A model generated the notes under the pieces. The model had not been told where the DNA came from and did no database searches. It saw only the letters and a list, made by a program, of their open reading frames with translations. Below, in pieces: positions 8,696 through 16,946 of a stretch of 64,000 bases of DNA (position 1 is its first letter; the number at the start of each line of letters is the position of its first letter). A program made the position numbers and the translations under genes. This stretch comes from Halorubrum salsamenti (lineage in GTDB: Archaea > Halobacteriota > Halobacteria > Halobacteriales > Haloferacaceae), in contig NZ_VCNL01000005.1 in assembly GCF_007671685.1 (NCBI RefSeq), positions 186,001 to 250,000 of the forward strand, in the 5' to 3' direction.

Positions 8696-10270
8696 TCAGA
8701 TCATCTCCTGTATCAGGTCTTGTTCGGTCGGTTTGTTGCCCGGCGAGGCGTCTATGGCCTCGCCGACGAACTCCCCTTTCGCCATCACGGCGATGCGGTT
8801 GGACATACCGATGACCTCGGGCAGCTCGTCGCCGATGAAAACGATCGAGACGCCTTTGTCGGTCAACTCTCGGCAGAGACGGTACACCTCCTCTTTGGCA
8901 CCGACGTCGATGCCTCGGGTCACATTGTCCATCACGAGTATCGGCGTATCTTGGGCCAGCCAGCGGGCGATGACGACCTTCTGCTGGTTCCCCCCGCTCA
9001 GTCCGTGAACCAGCGCGTTGGGACCCGGCGTCTTGATCGACAGCTCCTCGATTGCGTCAACGGTCGCCTGCCGTTCGGCGTCGAGGTCGAGCAACGGTAC
9101 GTTGCCGTTCATGTCTCGGACCATCGCAAGAGACGTGTTGACCAACACCGACTGGTAGAGTAACAGCCCTTCGGACTTCCGGTCCTTCGGAATGTAGCCG
9201 ACGCCCGCGTCGACCATCTCGGAAACCGTCGGACTCTGCAGGGTGGTGCTGTCGACTGAGACCGAGCCCTGTGTTATGGCGAGATCCCCCGCGAGCAGGC
9301 GACCCAACTGCTGTTTTCCCGAGCCCTCGACGCCGACGATCCCGAATATCTCGCCCTCACGAACGGAAAACGAGACCGGCCCGACCGCGTCACCGTGGAC
9401 CGCACCGTCGACGGTCAGGACCGTCTCGCCGAGTACGGTTTCGCGCTGCTGGTCTGGGACCCGGTAGTACTCATCGGCGGTCTCCCGGCCGACCATCGCC
9501 TTCTGCAGCGATTTAGTGGTAGCGTCGGCTGTGGCCATGTCTGCCACACGCTCGCCGTCTTTGAGAACGTAGATCCGGTCGGATATCTGTAGGACCTCGT
9601 CGAGCTCGTGGGAGACGAAGACGAACGTCGCCCGGTCCCGGAGGTCGTTCACGAGGTCGAAGAGGATCTGGCGGCCGCTCTCTTCGAGCGCGGCCGTCGG
9701 TTCGTCGAGAAGGATGACGGGATTCTCGGACTTCTGTGAGACGTGAAACGCCTTCGCGATCTCGAGCATCTGGCGCTCGTTGAACGTGTAATCGCGCACG
9801 CGCTCGTCCACGTCGATGTTGATGCCCAAGTCGTCGACGAAGGCTTGCGCCTCCTTGCGCATCTTCTCTTTTTCGAGCACTCCGAGACGTTCGATCTCAC
9901 GCCCGAGATAGAGGTTCTCGTACCCCCGCATGGTCTTGATGATGTCCTGTTCTTGACGGACGAGCGAGACGCCGTAGTCCGCCGCCTCACGCGGGTTCGT
10001 GAACGTGACGGCTTCCCCGTCGACGAACAGCTGTCCCCCGTCAGCCTGCAACACGCCGGTCAGGATGTTCAGGAGCGTACTCTTGCCCGCACCGTTCTCT
10101 CCGACCAGACCGATGACCTCGCCGTGGTCGACTGCCAGGGATACGTCTTTGAGGGCCTGTACGTGGCGGAACGACTTCGAGATGCCCTCGACGCGGAAGC
10201 TGTGATCGCCCTCGCCGGTCGGGTCGAATTGGTCCACGTCCGTCGCATTGGTGTGTGTCTGTGATGCCAT
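8696..10270 (-). CDS. Ribose-type ABC transporter ATPase (two ABC domains)
   Basis: A 524-residue duplicated ATPase of the RbsA/MglA type. Domain 1 has Walker A GENGAGKSTLLN near residue 58 and Walker B VILLDEPTAALEE. Domain 2 has a degenerate P-loop, GVEGSGKQQLGR, the signature HGLSGGNQQKVVIARWLA and ILVMDNVTRGIDVG, in which the usual Glu after Asp is Asn, as is common in the non-canonical half. It energises the permease encoded 2 bp downstream. The start codon lies 18 bp after the binding-protein stop. Confidence 0.92.
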   Translation of the reverse strand: MASQTHTNATDVDQFDPTGEGDHSFRVEGISKSFRHVQALKDVSLAVDHGEVIGLVGENGAGKSTLLNILTGVLQADGGQLFVDGEAVTFTNPREAADYGVSLVRQEQDIIKTMRGYENLYLGREIERLGVLEKEKMRKEAQAFVDDLGINIDVDERVRDYTFNERQMLEIAKAFHVSQKSENPVILLDEPTAALEESGRQILFDLVNDLRDRATFVFVSHELDEVLQISDRIYVLKDGERVADMATADATTKSLQKAMVGRETADEYYRVPDQQRETVLGETVLTVDGAVHGDAVGPVSFSVREGEIFGIVGVEGSGKQQLGRLLAGDLAITQGSVSVDSTTLQSPTVSEMVDAGVGYIPKDRKSEGLLLYQSVLVNTSLAMVRDMNGNVPLLDLDAERQATVDAIEELSIKTPGPNALVHGLSGGNQQKVVIARWLAQDTPILVMDNVTRGIDVGAKEEVYRLCRELTDKGVSIVFIGDELPEVIGMSNRIAVMAKGEFVGEAIDASPGNKPTEQDLIQEMI

Positions 10271-10288
10271 GGGGGTGTGTAGTGAGCG

Positions 10289-11629
10289 TTATTCGAGCGG
10301 GTTCGATTGGAATCGGTCTGCGTACAGTTGCGTCGTCTCCTCTTGAGTTGCGCTTTCGGTGTAGGCGTCCGGTAGCGAATAACCGCTCGGCTTGTCCTCC
10401 TCCTTCCAGTCGAGGACCGCTTTTATATCGTCGAGGTTCATGGGTTGCAAGTCGATCTGGGGGTCCCAAGCGTCCTCGCCGGATTCGACAACGGACATTT
10501 TCTTCCAGTCGTAGGGCGTCTCGCCCGAGAAGATCGCCTCGTTGTAGTCGGCGGCGTCGACAACCGGGAGCCGATCGATCGTGTCGGTCCAGTCGTCGGG
10601 GTTCTTGACGCAGACCGGCGCGTTGAACGACATCATCTTCTCCGCGTCGCTGAGCCTGTGACCGTTGAGGAAGTCATGACACTTCGCGACCGACCAGCCG
10701 GCCTGCCACGGACCCATGCCCGAGACGGTCCCGGTCATCCGGTCCTCGGCGATAGCCGCGAGCCCGGGCTCGCTGGCGTCGATGCCGACCACGGGCACGT
10801 CGATATCGTTCTCCTCGAGGACGGTGACCCCACCGAGCGCGACGGCGTCGTTCTGGCCGAAGAAGCCGTCTATGTCGTCGCCGTACTGGGAGACCTTGTC
10901 ATTCATGACATCGCGGGCGTCCGAACGGATGAAGTTGCCCGGCTGGCGGGACCCCGCCATCTCGATGTCAGGGTACTCTTCCAACGCCAGGTCGACACCC
11001 TTGTTCCGGCCGATGTTCGGGGCCGTGCCGCGGTTCCCCTCGATGTGAACGAAGGTCCCGCTGCCCCCCATCGCCTCGAACAGCATCTTCGCGGCGCTGT
11101 ACGCGTGGTTGACGAAGTGCGGCGTGAAGAACGTCGCGTACTCCTCACCAGCGTCCTGTGGGACGTACCAGTCAGCGATGGTGACAGCGAGGACACCGGG
11201 AGTTCCCGCCTCCACCAGCGTTTCCGCCAGCGTGATCGCGGCAGCGTTGGTGTACGTCTGGCCGACGATGAAGTCGGCATCGTTAGAGACCGCCGAGTCG
11301 AACTGCTGTTGCTGTGTCTGGACCTCGCCGTTGTTCGTCTGGACGTTCGTGTCGTAGCCGAAGGCCTTGCACGCCTCGAGGTAGCCTTTCTCCCAGCTGA
11401 GCCAGTAGGAGTTCTGTCGGTTCGCGATAGAGGCCATCGAGGTCAACGAGTCTCCGGATCCGCCCAAGTCGTTCGATCCGTCCGAGGACGACCCGTCGCC
11501 ACCCGACGAACCGTCACCGCCCGAGTCTCCCGTACATCCCGCGAGACCACCCAATGCGATCGCGGACCCGCCGACAGTGGTTTTCTTCATAAACCGGCGT
11601 CTCGTCTGGTTGGTGCTATCTTGTGCCAT
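10289..11629 (-). CDS. Sugar-type ABC transporter substrate-binding Tat lipoprotein
   Basis: A 446-residue periplasmic-binding-protein-like lipoprotein (peripla_BP_4/RbsB type). The N-terminus has a twin-arginine signal (TRRRFMKK), a hydrophobic core and a lipobox GLAGC near residue 33, followed by a Gly/Ser/Asp-rich linker that spaces the domain from the membrane. The mature part starts LTSMASIANRQNSYWLSWEKG. First gene of the ABC operon. The C-terminal extension of about 90 residues beyond the usual RbsB length is noteworthy. The ligand cannot be assigned; the neighbouring SDR, BKACE and IclR genes suggest a carbohydrate-derived or keto-acid-yielding compound. Confidence 0.88.
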   Translation of the reverse strand: MAQDSTNQTRRRFMKKTTVGGSAIALGGLAGCTGDSGGDGSSGGDGSSSDGSNDLGGSGDSLTSMASIANRQNSYWLSWEKGYLEACKAFGYDTNVQTNNGEVQTQQQQFDSAVSNDADFIVGQTYTNAAAITLAETLVEAGTPGVLAVTIADWYVPQDAGEEYATFFTPHFVNHAYSAAKMLFEAMGGSGTFVHIEGNRGTAPNIGRNKGVDLALEEYPDIEMAGSRQPGNFIRSDARDVMNDKVSQYGDDIDGFFGQNDAVALGGVTVLEENDIDVPVVGIDASEPGLAAIAEDRMTGTVSGMGPWQAGWSVAKCHDFLNGHRLSDAEKMMSFNAPVCVKNPDDWTDTIDRLPVVDAADYNEAIFSGETPYDWKKMSVVESGEDAWDPQIDLQPMNLDDIKAVLDWKEEDKPSGYSLPDAYTESATQEETTQLYADRFQSNPLE

Positions 11630-11663
11630 GTTTGCGTCAATAGCCTGTGGAGAGCCCCCGGAT

Positions 11664-11685
11664 ATATAGTTTATGATCGATCATA
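11664..11685 (-). promoter_or_regulatory. Promoter with 14-bp palindrome before the ABC importer operon
   Basis: A perfect palindrome TATGATCGATCATA (11672-11685) abuts a TATATA-type box (about 11663-11670) around 40 nt upstream of the binding-protein start. Its position at the promoter suggests an operator, perhaps for the IclR-type regulator encoded at 13981. Confidence 0.5.
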
Positions 11686-11789
11686 CGATACACTTCCTTA
11701 GTCATCCCTCTCACCGGGCGCGGTCCGTTCCGGTTGGCTTGTGCATCGAGTCTCGTCAGTACATCACTGTGCGTCGGTACGGCACATTG

Positions 11790-12566
11790 TCAGTACATCA
11801 CTTTGCCCGCCGAGACGTTGAGATCCTGTCCGGTCATCCGGTCGGCGTCGGACGAACAGAGGAACGCAACCGTGTTCGCGACATCCTCTCTGTTCACCAG
11901 TTCGTGCCGGGGACTCTGGTTTTCGGCGTCAGATCGGACCGCCTCGTAGGACCGACCGGTTGCCTCCGCTTTCTCTTCGAAGACGCGCTGGATGCGGGGC
12001 CCGTCAACCGACCCCGGACAGATGGCGTTGACGTTGATGTCGTCGTCGCCGACCTCGGCCGCGAGCGTTCGCGTGAATCCGATGAGACCCATCTTCGCTG
12101 CCGCGTACGGTGTCCGCTGCGTGAGCGGCCGTTTTCCTGTCACCGAGGAGATGTTGACGATGCGGCCGTAGGACTGTCTTTTCATCGAGGGAAGCAGCGT
12201 CCGGCAGGTGTAAAACGCTCCGCGGAGGTTCACGTCGAGCGTGGCGTCCCACTCGTCTACGTCGATGGACTCACACGGCGCAGTCGGTCCAGCGATGCCG
12301 GCGTTGTTGACGAGCCAGTCCACGCTGTCAAACTCCTCAAGTGCGGTCTCAACCGTCGATTCGACAGAGTCGAGATTGGTAACGTCCGTCTCAAGCGCGC
12401 GGGCACGCCCGTTCTCGGCTTCGACGAGTTCGACAGTCTCCTGCATCTCATCGGCGTTCAGGTCGGCGATGACGATATCGGCCCCGCGTCGTGCCAGTTC
12501 GACGCAGATTGCTTGACCGATACCGCGACCGCCACCGGTAACCAACGCTGTGCTATCTTGCTGCAT
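11790..12566 (-). CDS. SDR-family oxidoreductase
   Basis: A 258-residue classical SDR: TGGGRGIGQAIC at residue 11, NNAGIAG, catalytic NISSVTG and YAAAK, C-terminus MTGQDLNVSAGKVMY. The VIADLNAD segment after strand 2 points to NAD(H). A TTTATTAATA box about 27 nt upstream of the ATG (around 12585-12592) gives a leaderless message. It is convergent with nothing and lies between the ABC operon and the BKACE gene, so it is probably a dehydrogenase of the imported compound, generating a keto acid that BKACE could cleave (inference). Confidence 0.87.
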   Translation of the reverse strand: MQQDSTALVTGGGRGIGQAICVELARRGADIVIADLNADEMQETVELVEAENGRARALETDVTNLDSVESTVETALEEFDSVDWLVNNAGIAGPTAPCESIDVDEWDATLDVNLRGAFYTCRTLLPSMKRQSYGRIVNISSVTGKRPLTQRTPYAAAKMGLIGFTRTLAAEVGDDDINVNAICPGSVDGPRIQRVFEEKAEATGRSYEAVRSDAENQSPRHELVNREDVANTVAFLCSSDADRMTGQDLNVSAGKVMY

Positions 12567-12755
12567 ACGCTCACATTCCGAACAGTATTAATAAACATTA
12601 GGGTTCTCACTCAAACTGAACCTCGCACGTGCAGACGCACTACCCAGCAACCGCCGTGAGTTCAGGAACCGCCGCGGGCCCGCGTTGCGTCGCGAACCGG
12701 CCGTCTCAGGCACGTCCCCGGAAGAATTAACACGATGAACTGCCTCGATTGAGGT

Positions 12756-13610
12756 ATGCCATACAGTGGCTATAGCGATTACTTCGACCGAAAGCTCATC
12801 ATCTCCGTCGCGACGACCGGGGGACACCAAGGAAAAGAAGCGAATCCGAATCTTCCGACACAGCCCGCCGAAGTGGCACAGGACGTCGCCGCCTGTGAGG
12901 AAGCGGGGGCGTCGATCGTTCACCTCCATGCGCGCGACAATGACGGTGAGAAGACGAAATCGGTGGCAAGGTATCAAGAACTCAGAGACGAAATAGACGA
13001 ACACTGCGACGACATTATCGTCAACTTCACCACGGGCGGTGGTGGCATCTATCCGCGAGAAGAACGCATTGCTCCGGTGCTAGAGACGGATCCACGGCCG
13101 GAGATGGCGACCGTCGACCTCGGTCCGATCAACTTCGGCCAGACGAGAACAGCCGAGAACACGCGCGAACAGAACGAGGAGTACGCCGAGCGAATGCGTA
13201 CGGCTGGGGTCAAACCCGAACTCGAACTATTCAATCCGGGCCACATCCCGGAGGCGAAACATCTCATCAGTAAGGACCTCCTCGCGGAACCCTACTGGGC
13301 GACGGTCATCTTCGGGATGCAAAACGGGATGCCACCTGGTCCTCAAAATCTGAAGGCCTTCGTCGACAACTTGCCTGAGCCCGTCGAGTGGCAGTGTCTC
13401 GCAGTCGGCAAACATCAACTCCCGATGACGACGGCGGCCATCACGATGGGCGGCCACGTCCGCGTCGGGATGGAAGACAACGTCTACTACCGGAAGGGTA
13501 AACTTGCCGAGAGCAACGCACAGCTCGTCCGGCGGACCGCCCGCATCGCCGACGAGCTCGAACGCCCCGTTGCGTCCCCCGCGGAGACTCGCGAGATGCT
13601 CGGGATCTGA
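12756..13610 (+). CDS. Beta-keto acid cleavage enzyme (BKACE, DUF849 family)
   Basis: A 284-residue TIM-barrel protein of the 3-keto-5-aminohexanoate cleavage (Kce)/BKACE family. These Zn enzymes condense a beta-keto acid with acetyl-CoA and split it into acetoacetate plus a new acyl-CoA. Seen motifs: ISVATTGGHQGKEANPNLP, the metal-binding HLHARD, LELFNPGHI, and the C-terminal MGGHVRVGMEDNVYY. The length is standard. An AATTAA box sits one promoter spacing (about 27 nt) upstream of the ATG. With two SDRs and an acyl-CoA synthetase nearby it indicates a pathway running through a beta-keto acid. Substrate specificity is not predictable by eye. Confidence 0.9.
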   Translation: MPYSGYSDYFDRKLIISVATTGGHQGKEANPNLPTQPAEVAQDVAACEEAGASIVHLHARDNDGEKTKSVARYQELRDEIDEHCDDIIVNFTTGGGGIYPREERIAPVLETDPRPEMATVDLGPINFGQTRTAENTREQNEEYAERMRTAGVKPELELFNPGHIPEAKHLISKDLLAEPYWATVIFGMQNGMPPGPQNLKAFVDNLPEPVEWQCLAVGKHQLPMTTAAITMGGHVRVGMEDNVYYRKGKLAESNAQLVRRTARIADELERPVASPAETREMLGI

Positions 13611-13980
13611 ATCGCGGAGCGGTCGCGACACCCGAATCCTGAATGAATATCCCTTATGGATTCGGGACGCGCGAATCGTAGCGTAAGTGCGATCTCGTGT
13701 CGAATGTGTCGAATGTGTCGAGGATTTTGTTTAATTCACGCATTGTTCGAGCGAGGAATAGCCAGATCGCACGGGTACCGACGCAGTCACGTTGGTTTCG
13801 GCAGCCGACCGGAGGGGGCTGCTCGCGTGGCTCGGTAAATTTGATTGTGCAGAGGCGAACTTTATACGTATATGGGCGGTTGACACGCTATCATGAAATT
13901 CAGTTCAACCTCGACGTACTGAGAAAATCCATAAATTCGGCCAACCCGAACTTTATATACTGTGCCGAGAACAAGTAGGT
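13611..13980 (+). promoter_or_regulatory. Regulatory gap with two TATA-type promoters before the IclR gene
   Basis: No convincing gene. Two similar boxes, AACTTTATACGTATAT (about 13858-13873) and AACTTTATATACTG (about 13948-13961), precede the regulator. The second is at the correct distance for a leaderless start at 13981. The first would start a transcript near 13890, where a nine-codon ORF (13893-13922) begins. A short tandem TCGAATGTG repeat lies near 13700. Confidence 0.5.
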
Positions 13981-14748
13981 ATGAACGCGAACGACGGCGG
14001 TCGGCAGGTACAGGCCACGCTGACCTCGCTCGAGATCGTGGAGACGCTCCGCGAGTTGGACGGGGCTCGGGTGACGGAGCTCGCAGACACGCTCGATCTT
14101 TCGCCGAGCACCGTTCACACGCACCTCGCAACCCTCGTCAGCGCCGACTACGTCGTCAAATCTGGGGACATCTACCATTTGAGCCTCCAGTTTCTGGGAC
14201 TGGCCGATTACGTTCGCAATAGACGAAACGCCTACCGGGTCGCCGACTCGTACACCGACCAACTCGCACAGGAGACGGAGTGCCGCGCCGTCTTCGTCGT
14301 CGAGGAGAACGGCCGGGGCGTCTACATGTACACCTACTCCGGGAAATACGCCGTCTGGACTTACTCTACCGTCGGCAAGCGGTTCCACCTTCACCAGACC
14401 GCGGCCGGGAAGGCGATCCTCTCGCGGCTCCCCCGCGAGCGCGTCAACGAAATCGTCGACGAGTGGGGACTCCCGGCAAGCACCGAGAACACCATCACTG
14501 ACCGCGAGGAGTTGCTGGCGGAGTTAGACGCCGTCGCGGAGCGGGGCGTCGCGTTCAACGACGAAGAGCAGTTGGAGGGAGTAAAGGCGGCTGGCGTCCC
14601 CGTCAACGGGACTGATGGGCGTGTCGCCGGTGCGTTCAGCGTCGCCAGTCCCGCGAACCGGATGACCGAGGACCGATTCGAAACGGAGATACCGAAGATT
14701 CTCCTCGGCGTTGCAAACGAGTTCGAACTCGAAAACTCGATGTCCTGA
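13981..14748 (+). CDS. IclR-family transcriptional regulator
   Basis: A 255-residue regulator with an N-terminal winged helix (SLEIVETLRELDGARVTELADTLDL, then SPSTVHTHLATL as recognition helix) and a C-terminal IclR effector domain with FHLHQTAAGKAILSRLP, GVAFNDEEQLEGVKAAGVPV and AFSVASPANRMT. IclR proteins bind small-molecule effectors and control adjacent catabolic genes. This one terminates the catabolic island, so it probably controls the BKACE, SDR and ABC operons. Leaderless promoter TTTATATAC sits about 27 nt upstream. Confidence 0.92.
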   Translation: MNANDGGRQVQATLTSLEIVETLRELDGARVTELADTLDLSPSTVHTHLATLVSADYVVKSGDIYHLSLQFLGLADYVRNRRNAYRVADSYTDQLAQETECRAVFVVEENGRGVYMYTYSGKYAVWTYSTVGKRFHLHQTAAGKAILSRLPRERVNEIVDEWGLPASTENTITDREELLAELDAVAERGVAFNDEEQLEGVKAAGVPVNGTDGRVAGAFSVASPANRMTEDRFETEIPKILLGVANEFELENSMS

Positions 14749-15366
14749 GTTCATCCTCACGCCTCCATTACAATCGTATTAATGTAATTCTCACGTCCGG
14801 ATTGTCCCGCCGTCGCAAGTGGTACACAAGAGTCGGACCGCATTGAGTTACTTCGAACCGGACAGCCGCACTCACTCCACGACAGGTTGGAGAGCGCATT
14901 GAGAGTCACCCAAGAGCAATGGGTTGCCAGCAGGCCGTAAACAAATCATTTTCCAGTATTATAAATAATTCCGATAGGATGAGTACAGCTGTCTGGGCAG
15001 AATCTCCGGCTACGTTCAAACCCCCTGATCGGCGACCAGTTTTCGAGCCTCCGTCGAATCAAATCCGGCTAGGAAAACGACGATTCGAACCGATATTTTT
15101 GATTTTTTAGTCAAAAATAAATTAAGTACAATAGAATATCTGTATTATTTCAATTAATTAGTTATTCTATTGATCTTTACGGCTCCAACGTGGAACGTTG
15201 GGTTGCCATTACGAAACATGTCAACTGTCGAGAGACGACCGGCGCGGATGGTCTCACAGTTCGGCCATCGCTTTCGACGAGATCTCTGTGAGGGCTTGAG
15301 ACGCATAAAATGCACAATTACAGATATTTCTATGAAAACATAGGCAAACAAGAATATGATCGGTGA
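14749..15366. other. AT-rich gap without a gene; inverted repeats
   Basis: No gene recognised. The GC content falls sharply. There is a 9-bp stem TATTTTTGA/TCAAAAATA at 15094-15102 and 15111-15119 (8-nt loop, possibly a terminator), and a 10-bp inverted repeat CAATAGAATA/TATTCTATTG at 15129-15138 and 15163-15172 around an AT-rich core. This marks the boundary between the catabolic island and the region of decayed genes. Confidence 0.4.
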
Positions 15367-15864
15367 GACCGACTCCCCGAAGTCCCGGTGCGGGTCCTCC
15401 TCGGTCTCGTTTCGCTCGGCTTCGTCGCGACCGCCCAACGCGTCGTCCCGCTCCGCTCGGCTCCGAGCCTACCCGGCGAGTCGCGCACCGAGACGCCCCT
15501 CGGCATGGCCGCCGTCGGCGCCGTCTCCGGCGTTCTGTTCGTCGCGACCAACGTCGGCGTGCAGCTCGTGGCGTATCTCCGGACTTTCGACCTCTCACAC
15601 GGGCTGTTCGTGAGCGTCGTGGCACTGGTCTTCGTTGGCATAAACGGCCTCCGCGCCGCCGCCGCACTGTTGGGGTTCTATCCCACCGCGGGGTTCGCGC
15701 TCGCGTCGGTCGCCGCCGCCGTGCCCGCAGTCGCCGGCATCCTCGTCGGCAAGCGGCTCCGCGACCGCGTGAGCGACCGCCTTCGCCGGGGGACGGTCCT
15801 TAGTCTGTTGACGCTCATCGGCGTGTGGTTGGTGCTCAGCGGCGCGGGCGTGGTGGGAGGCTAA
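15367..15864 (+). pseudogene. TauE/SafE-type permease, 5'-truncated
   Basis: The frame opens after a TGA at 15364-15366 and encodes the C-terminal half of a TauE/SafE-like anion exporter: GMAAVGAVSGVLFVATNVG followed by four hydrophobic segments ending VWLVLSGAGVVGG. Intact members have about 250 residues and eight helices; only about 160 remain. A GTG at 15388 could start translation, but the first repeat is missing, so this is best read as a fragment cut at its left border. Confidence 0.6.
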
Positions 15865-15865
15865 G

Positions 15866-16247
15866 TGCCAAATATTCACACTATCTTGGGTTGACGGATC
15901 ATAGATGTCCGTATCACAGTCCCAGAAATGAGCAACTGTAAGGGTGTACTCGTTAGATTCGTAGTTCGCCTTACAGCAAAACGTCCCGTTATAATCGTCT
16001 CCTTCGAAGGTGATGCCTCCATTGATGACCGAGTAGTGATCGTTGTTGTAGCAGCCAGCATCATCTTCGTCTTGAGTGGCCTCACGGCGCTCTACAGGAA
16101 CTCCTTCAATAGCATCAGGGAGTTCTGCTCGCGGATCCGTGATATAAGCCCGAATCTGTGTAGTTCGTTTCCCCGCAACTCGATTCTCTGAGTCTGCTCG
16201 GGCGACAGACCTCCAGGAATCGTACGTGATGCTCTTGTTGTTCTTTT
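15866..16247 (-). pseudogene. Chymotrypsin-like (S1) serine protease fragment
   Basis: One minus-strand frame is open across this gap without a start codon. It encodes a haloarchaeal S1-protease-like stretch: ELPDAIEGVPVERREAT, AGCYNNDHY, NGTFCCKANYE, then VAHFWDCD, the catalytic-His region. The upstream part is lost where the frame meets element E1 (right after 16257), and the downstream part with the catalytic Ser is lost where it meets the TauE fragment at 15865. So it is a central fragment only. Identification is by motif recognition and moderately sure. Confidence 0.5.
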
Positions 16248-16257
16248 AGAGCGTACT

Positions 16258-16647
16258 GGCTCTGTTGAAATCCTCTTTTTCGGACAGATTCTCATCTGAA
16301 ACAGCCGGTCGATGAGAGATGCGAATGTCCCGTTACTGCGTTCTTGTCAGGAGAGCTTTCGAGCGGTAAGATACGCAACGAAGAGCGCTGCAATTGCTCC
16401 GACGAGGAACCCAGCTTCTGATTCGAACACGAGCAGTATCGGGAGCGAGACGCCGAGAAATGTGACGACGAGTGCGGCCAGCACAACCCTGAATTTCAAG
16501 CCAAGAATGGCGATCTCCTCGAACACACCCATAGTGCAGATAATTGACAGAGAAGCTATAAATTTTTGGACCGCGCGTGTTATCGATGACCTGTACTGAC
16601 CGCAACTGGGTCGAAATATATCACTTGCTGAGGATTTCAACAGAGCC
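16258..16647 (+). mobile_element. Cassette-like IS6-ended element E1 (390 bp)
   Basis: Bounded by inverted GGCTCTGTTGAAATCC ends. The left end (16258-16318) contains CTGAAACAGCCGGTCGATGA and the right end (16590-16647, 58 bp) begins CCTGTACTGACCGCAA; both are shared with E2, E3 and E4. No transposase is present; the interior codes only for a 61-residue membrane protein. Flanking 8-mers differ (AGCGTACT and GCTGTCAT), so no target duplication remains. It lies between two truncated genes. Confidence 0.7.
16347..16532 (-). CDS. Small two-helix membrane protein (cargo of E1)
   Basis: 61 residues starting MGVFEEIAIL, with two hydrophobic helices (VVLAALVVTFLGVSLPILLV and GFLVGAIAALFVAYL) and a short basic tail. 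A TTTATAG box about 27 nt upstream of the ATG at 16532 lies inside the element, so the cargo carries its own promoter. The upstream in-frame extension runs through the element end and was excluded. Function unknown. It may be a passenger gene or simply a fortuitous ORF in a MITE, but the promoter and composition favour a gene. Confidence 0.5.
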   Translation of the reverse strand: MGVFEEIAILGLKFRVVLAALVVTFLGVSLPILLVFESEAGFLVGAIAALFVAYLTARKLS

Positions 16648-16935
16648 GCTGTCATCGAGGCCGAACGTCGGTCGCGCGTCCGGAGTGTCCTCGCCGCATA
16701 CGGATCTTCGACCGTGTAATGGCCACGAGCCGCGAGGACGTTACTCGCAGCTGCGGCGTGGATGTCCTGATACTGCGTAATATCACGAGTTCTACGATCA
16801 CTTCCGTAGGGACGACCACGTCACAGAAGGGAAGCAGGTACTGGAACAGGTCTAGAACGTCGAGCCCGACGGCTGCATCCACACGGGCACTGCGCGGCTG
16901 ACGAGGGCGCTGGTGTCAGCAGCGACCGTTCGCAG
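16648..16935 (-). pseudogene. PIN-domain toxin, frameshifted and 3'-truncated
   Basis: Three minus-strand frames together give a PIN domain resembling the intact copy at 18181-18693: VAADTSALVS (the first catalytic Asp), then LDLFQYLLPFCDVVVPTEVI, then QYQDIHAAAASNVLA. At least two frameshifts separate these parts, and the 3' end is cut by E1. It follows the antitoxin remnant, so a whole UPF0175/PIN module has decayed here. Confidence 0.55.
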
Positions 16936-16946
16936 TCGTTGACCGC

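Noticed and set aside
10445-11701. A 418-codon plus-strand frame opposite the substrate-binding protein
   Set aside because: Antisense shadow of a well supported Tat lipoprotein gene; Arg/Val-rich and no domain.
5011-12566. The other two SDR genes as mycofactocin-dependent dehydrogenases
   Set aside because: They lack the long insertion after strand 2 that marks the mycofactocin-type subfamily and have ordinary SDR lengths.
13697-13978. A 93-codon plus-strand frame before the IclR gene
   Set aside because: Composition is basic, it spans both promoters, and nothing in it is recognisable; treated as regulatory DNA.
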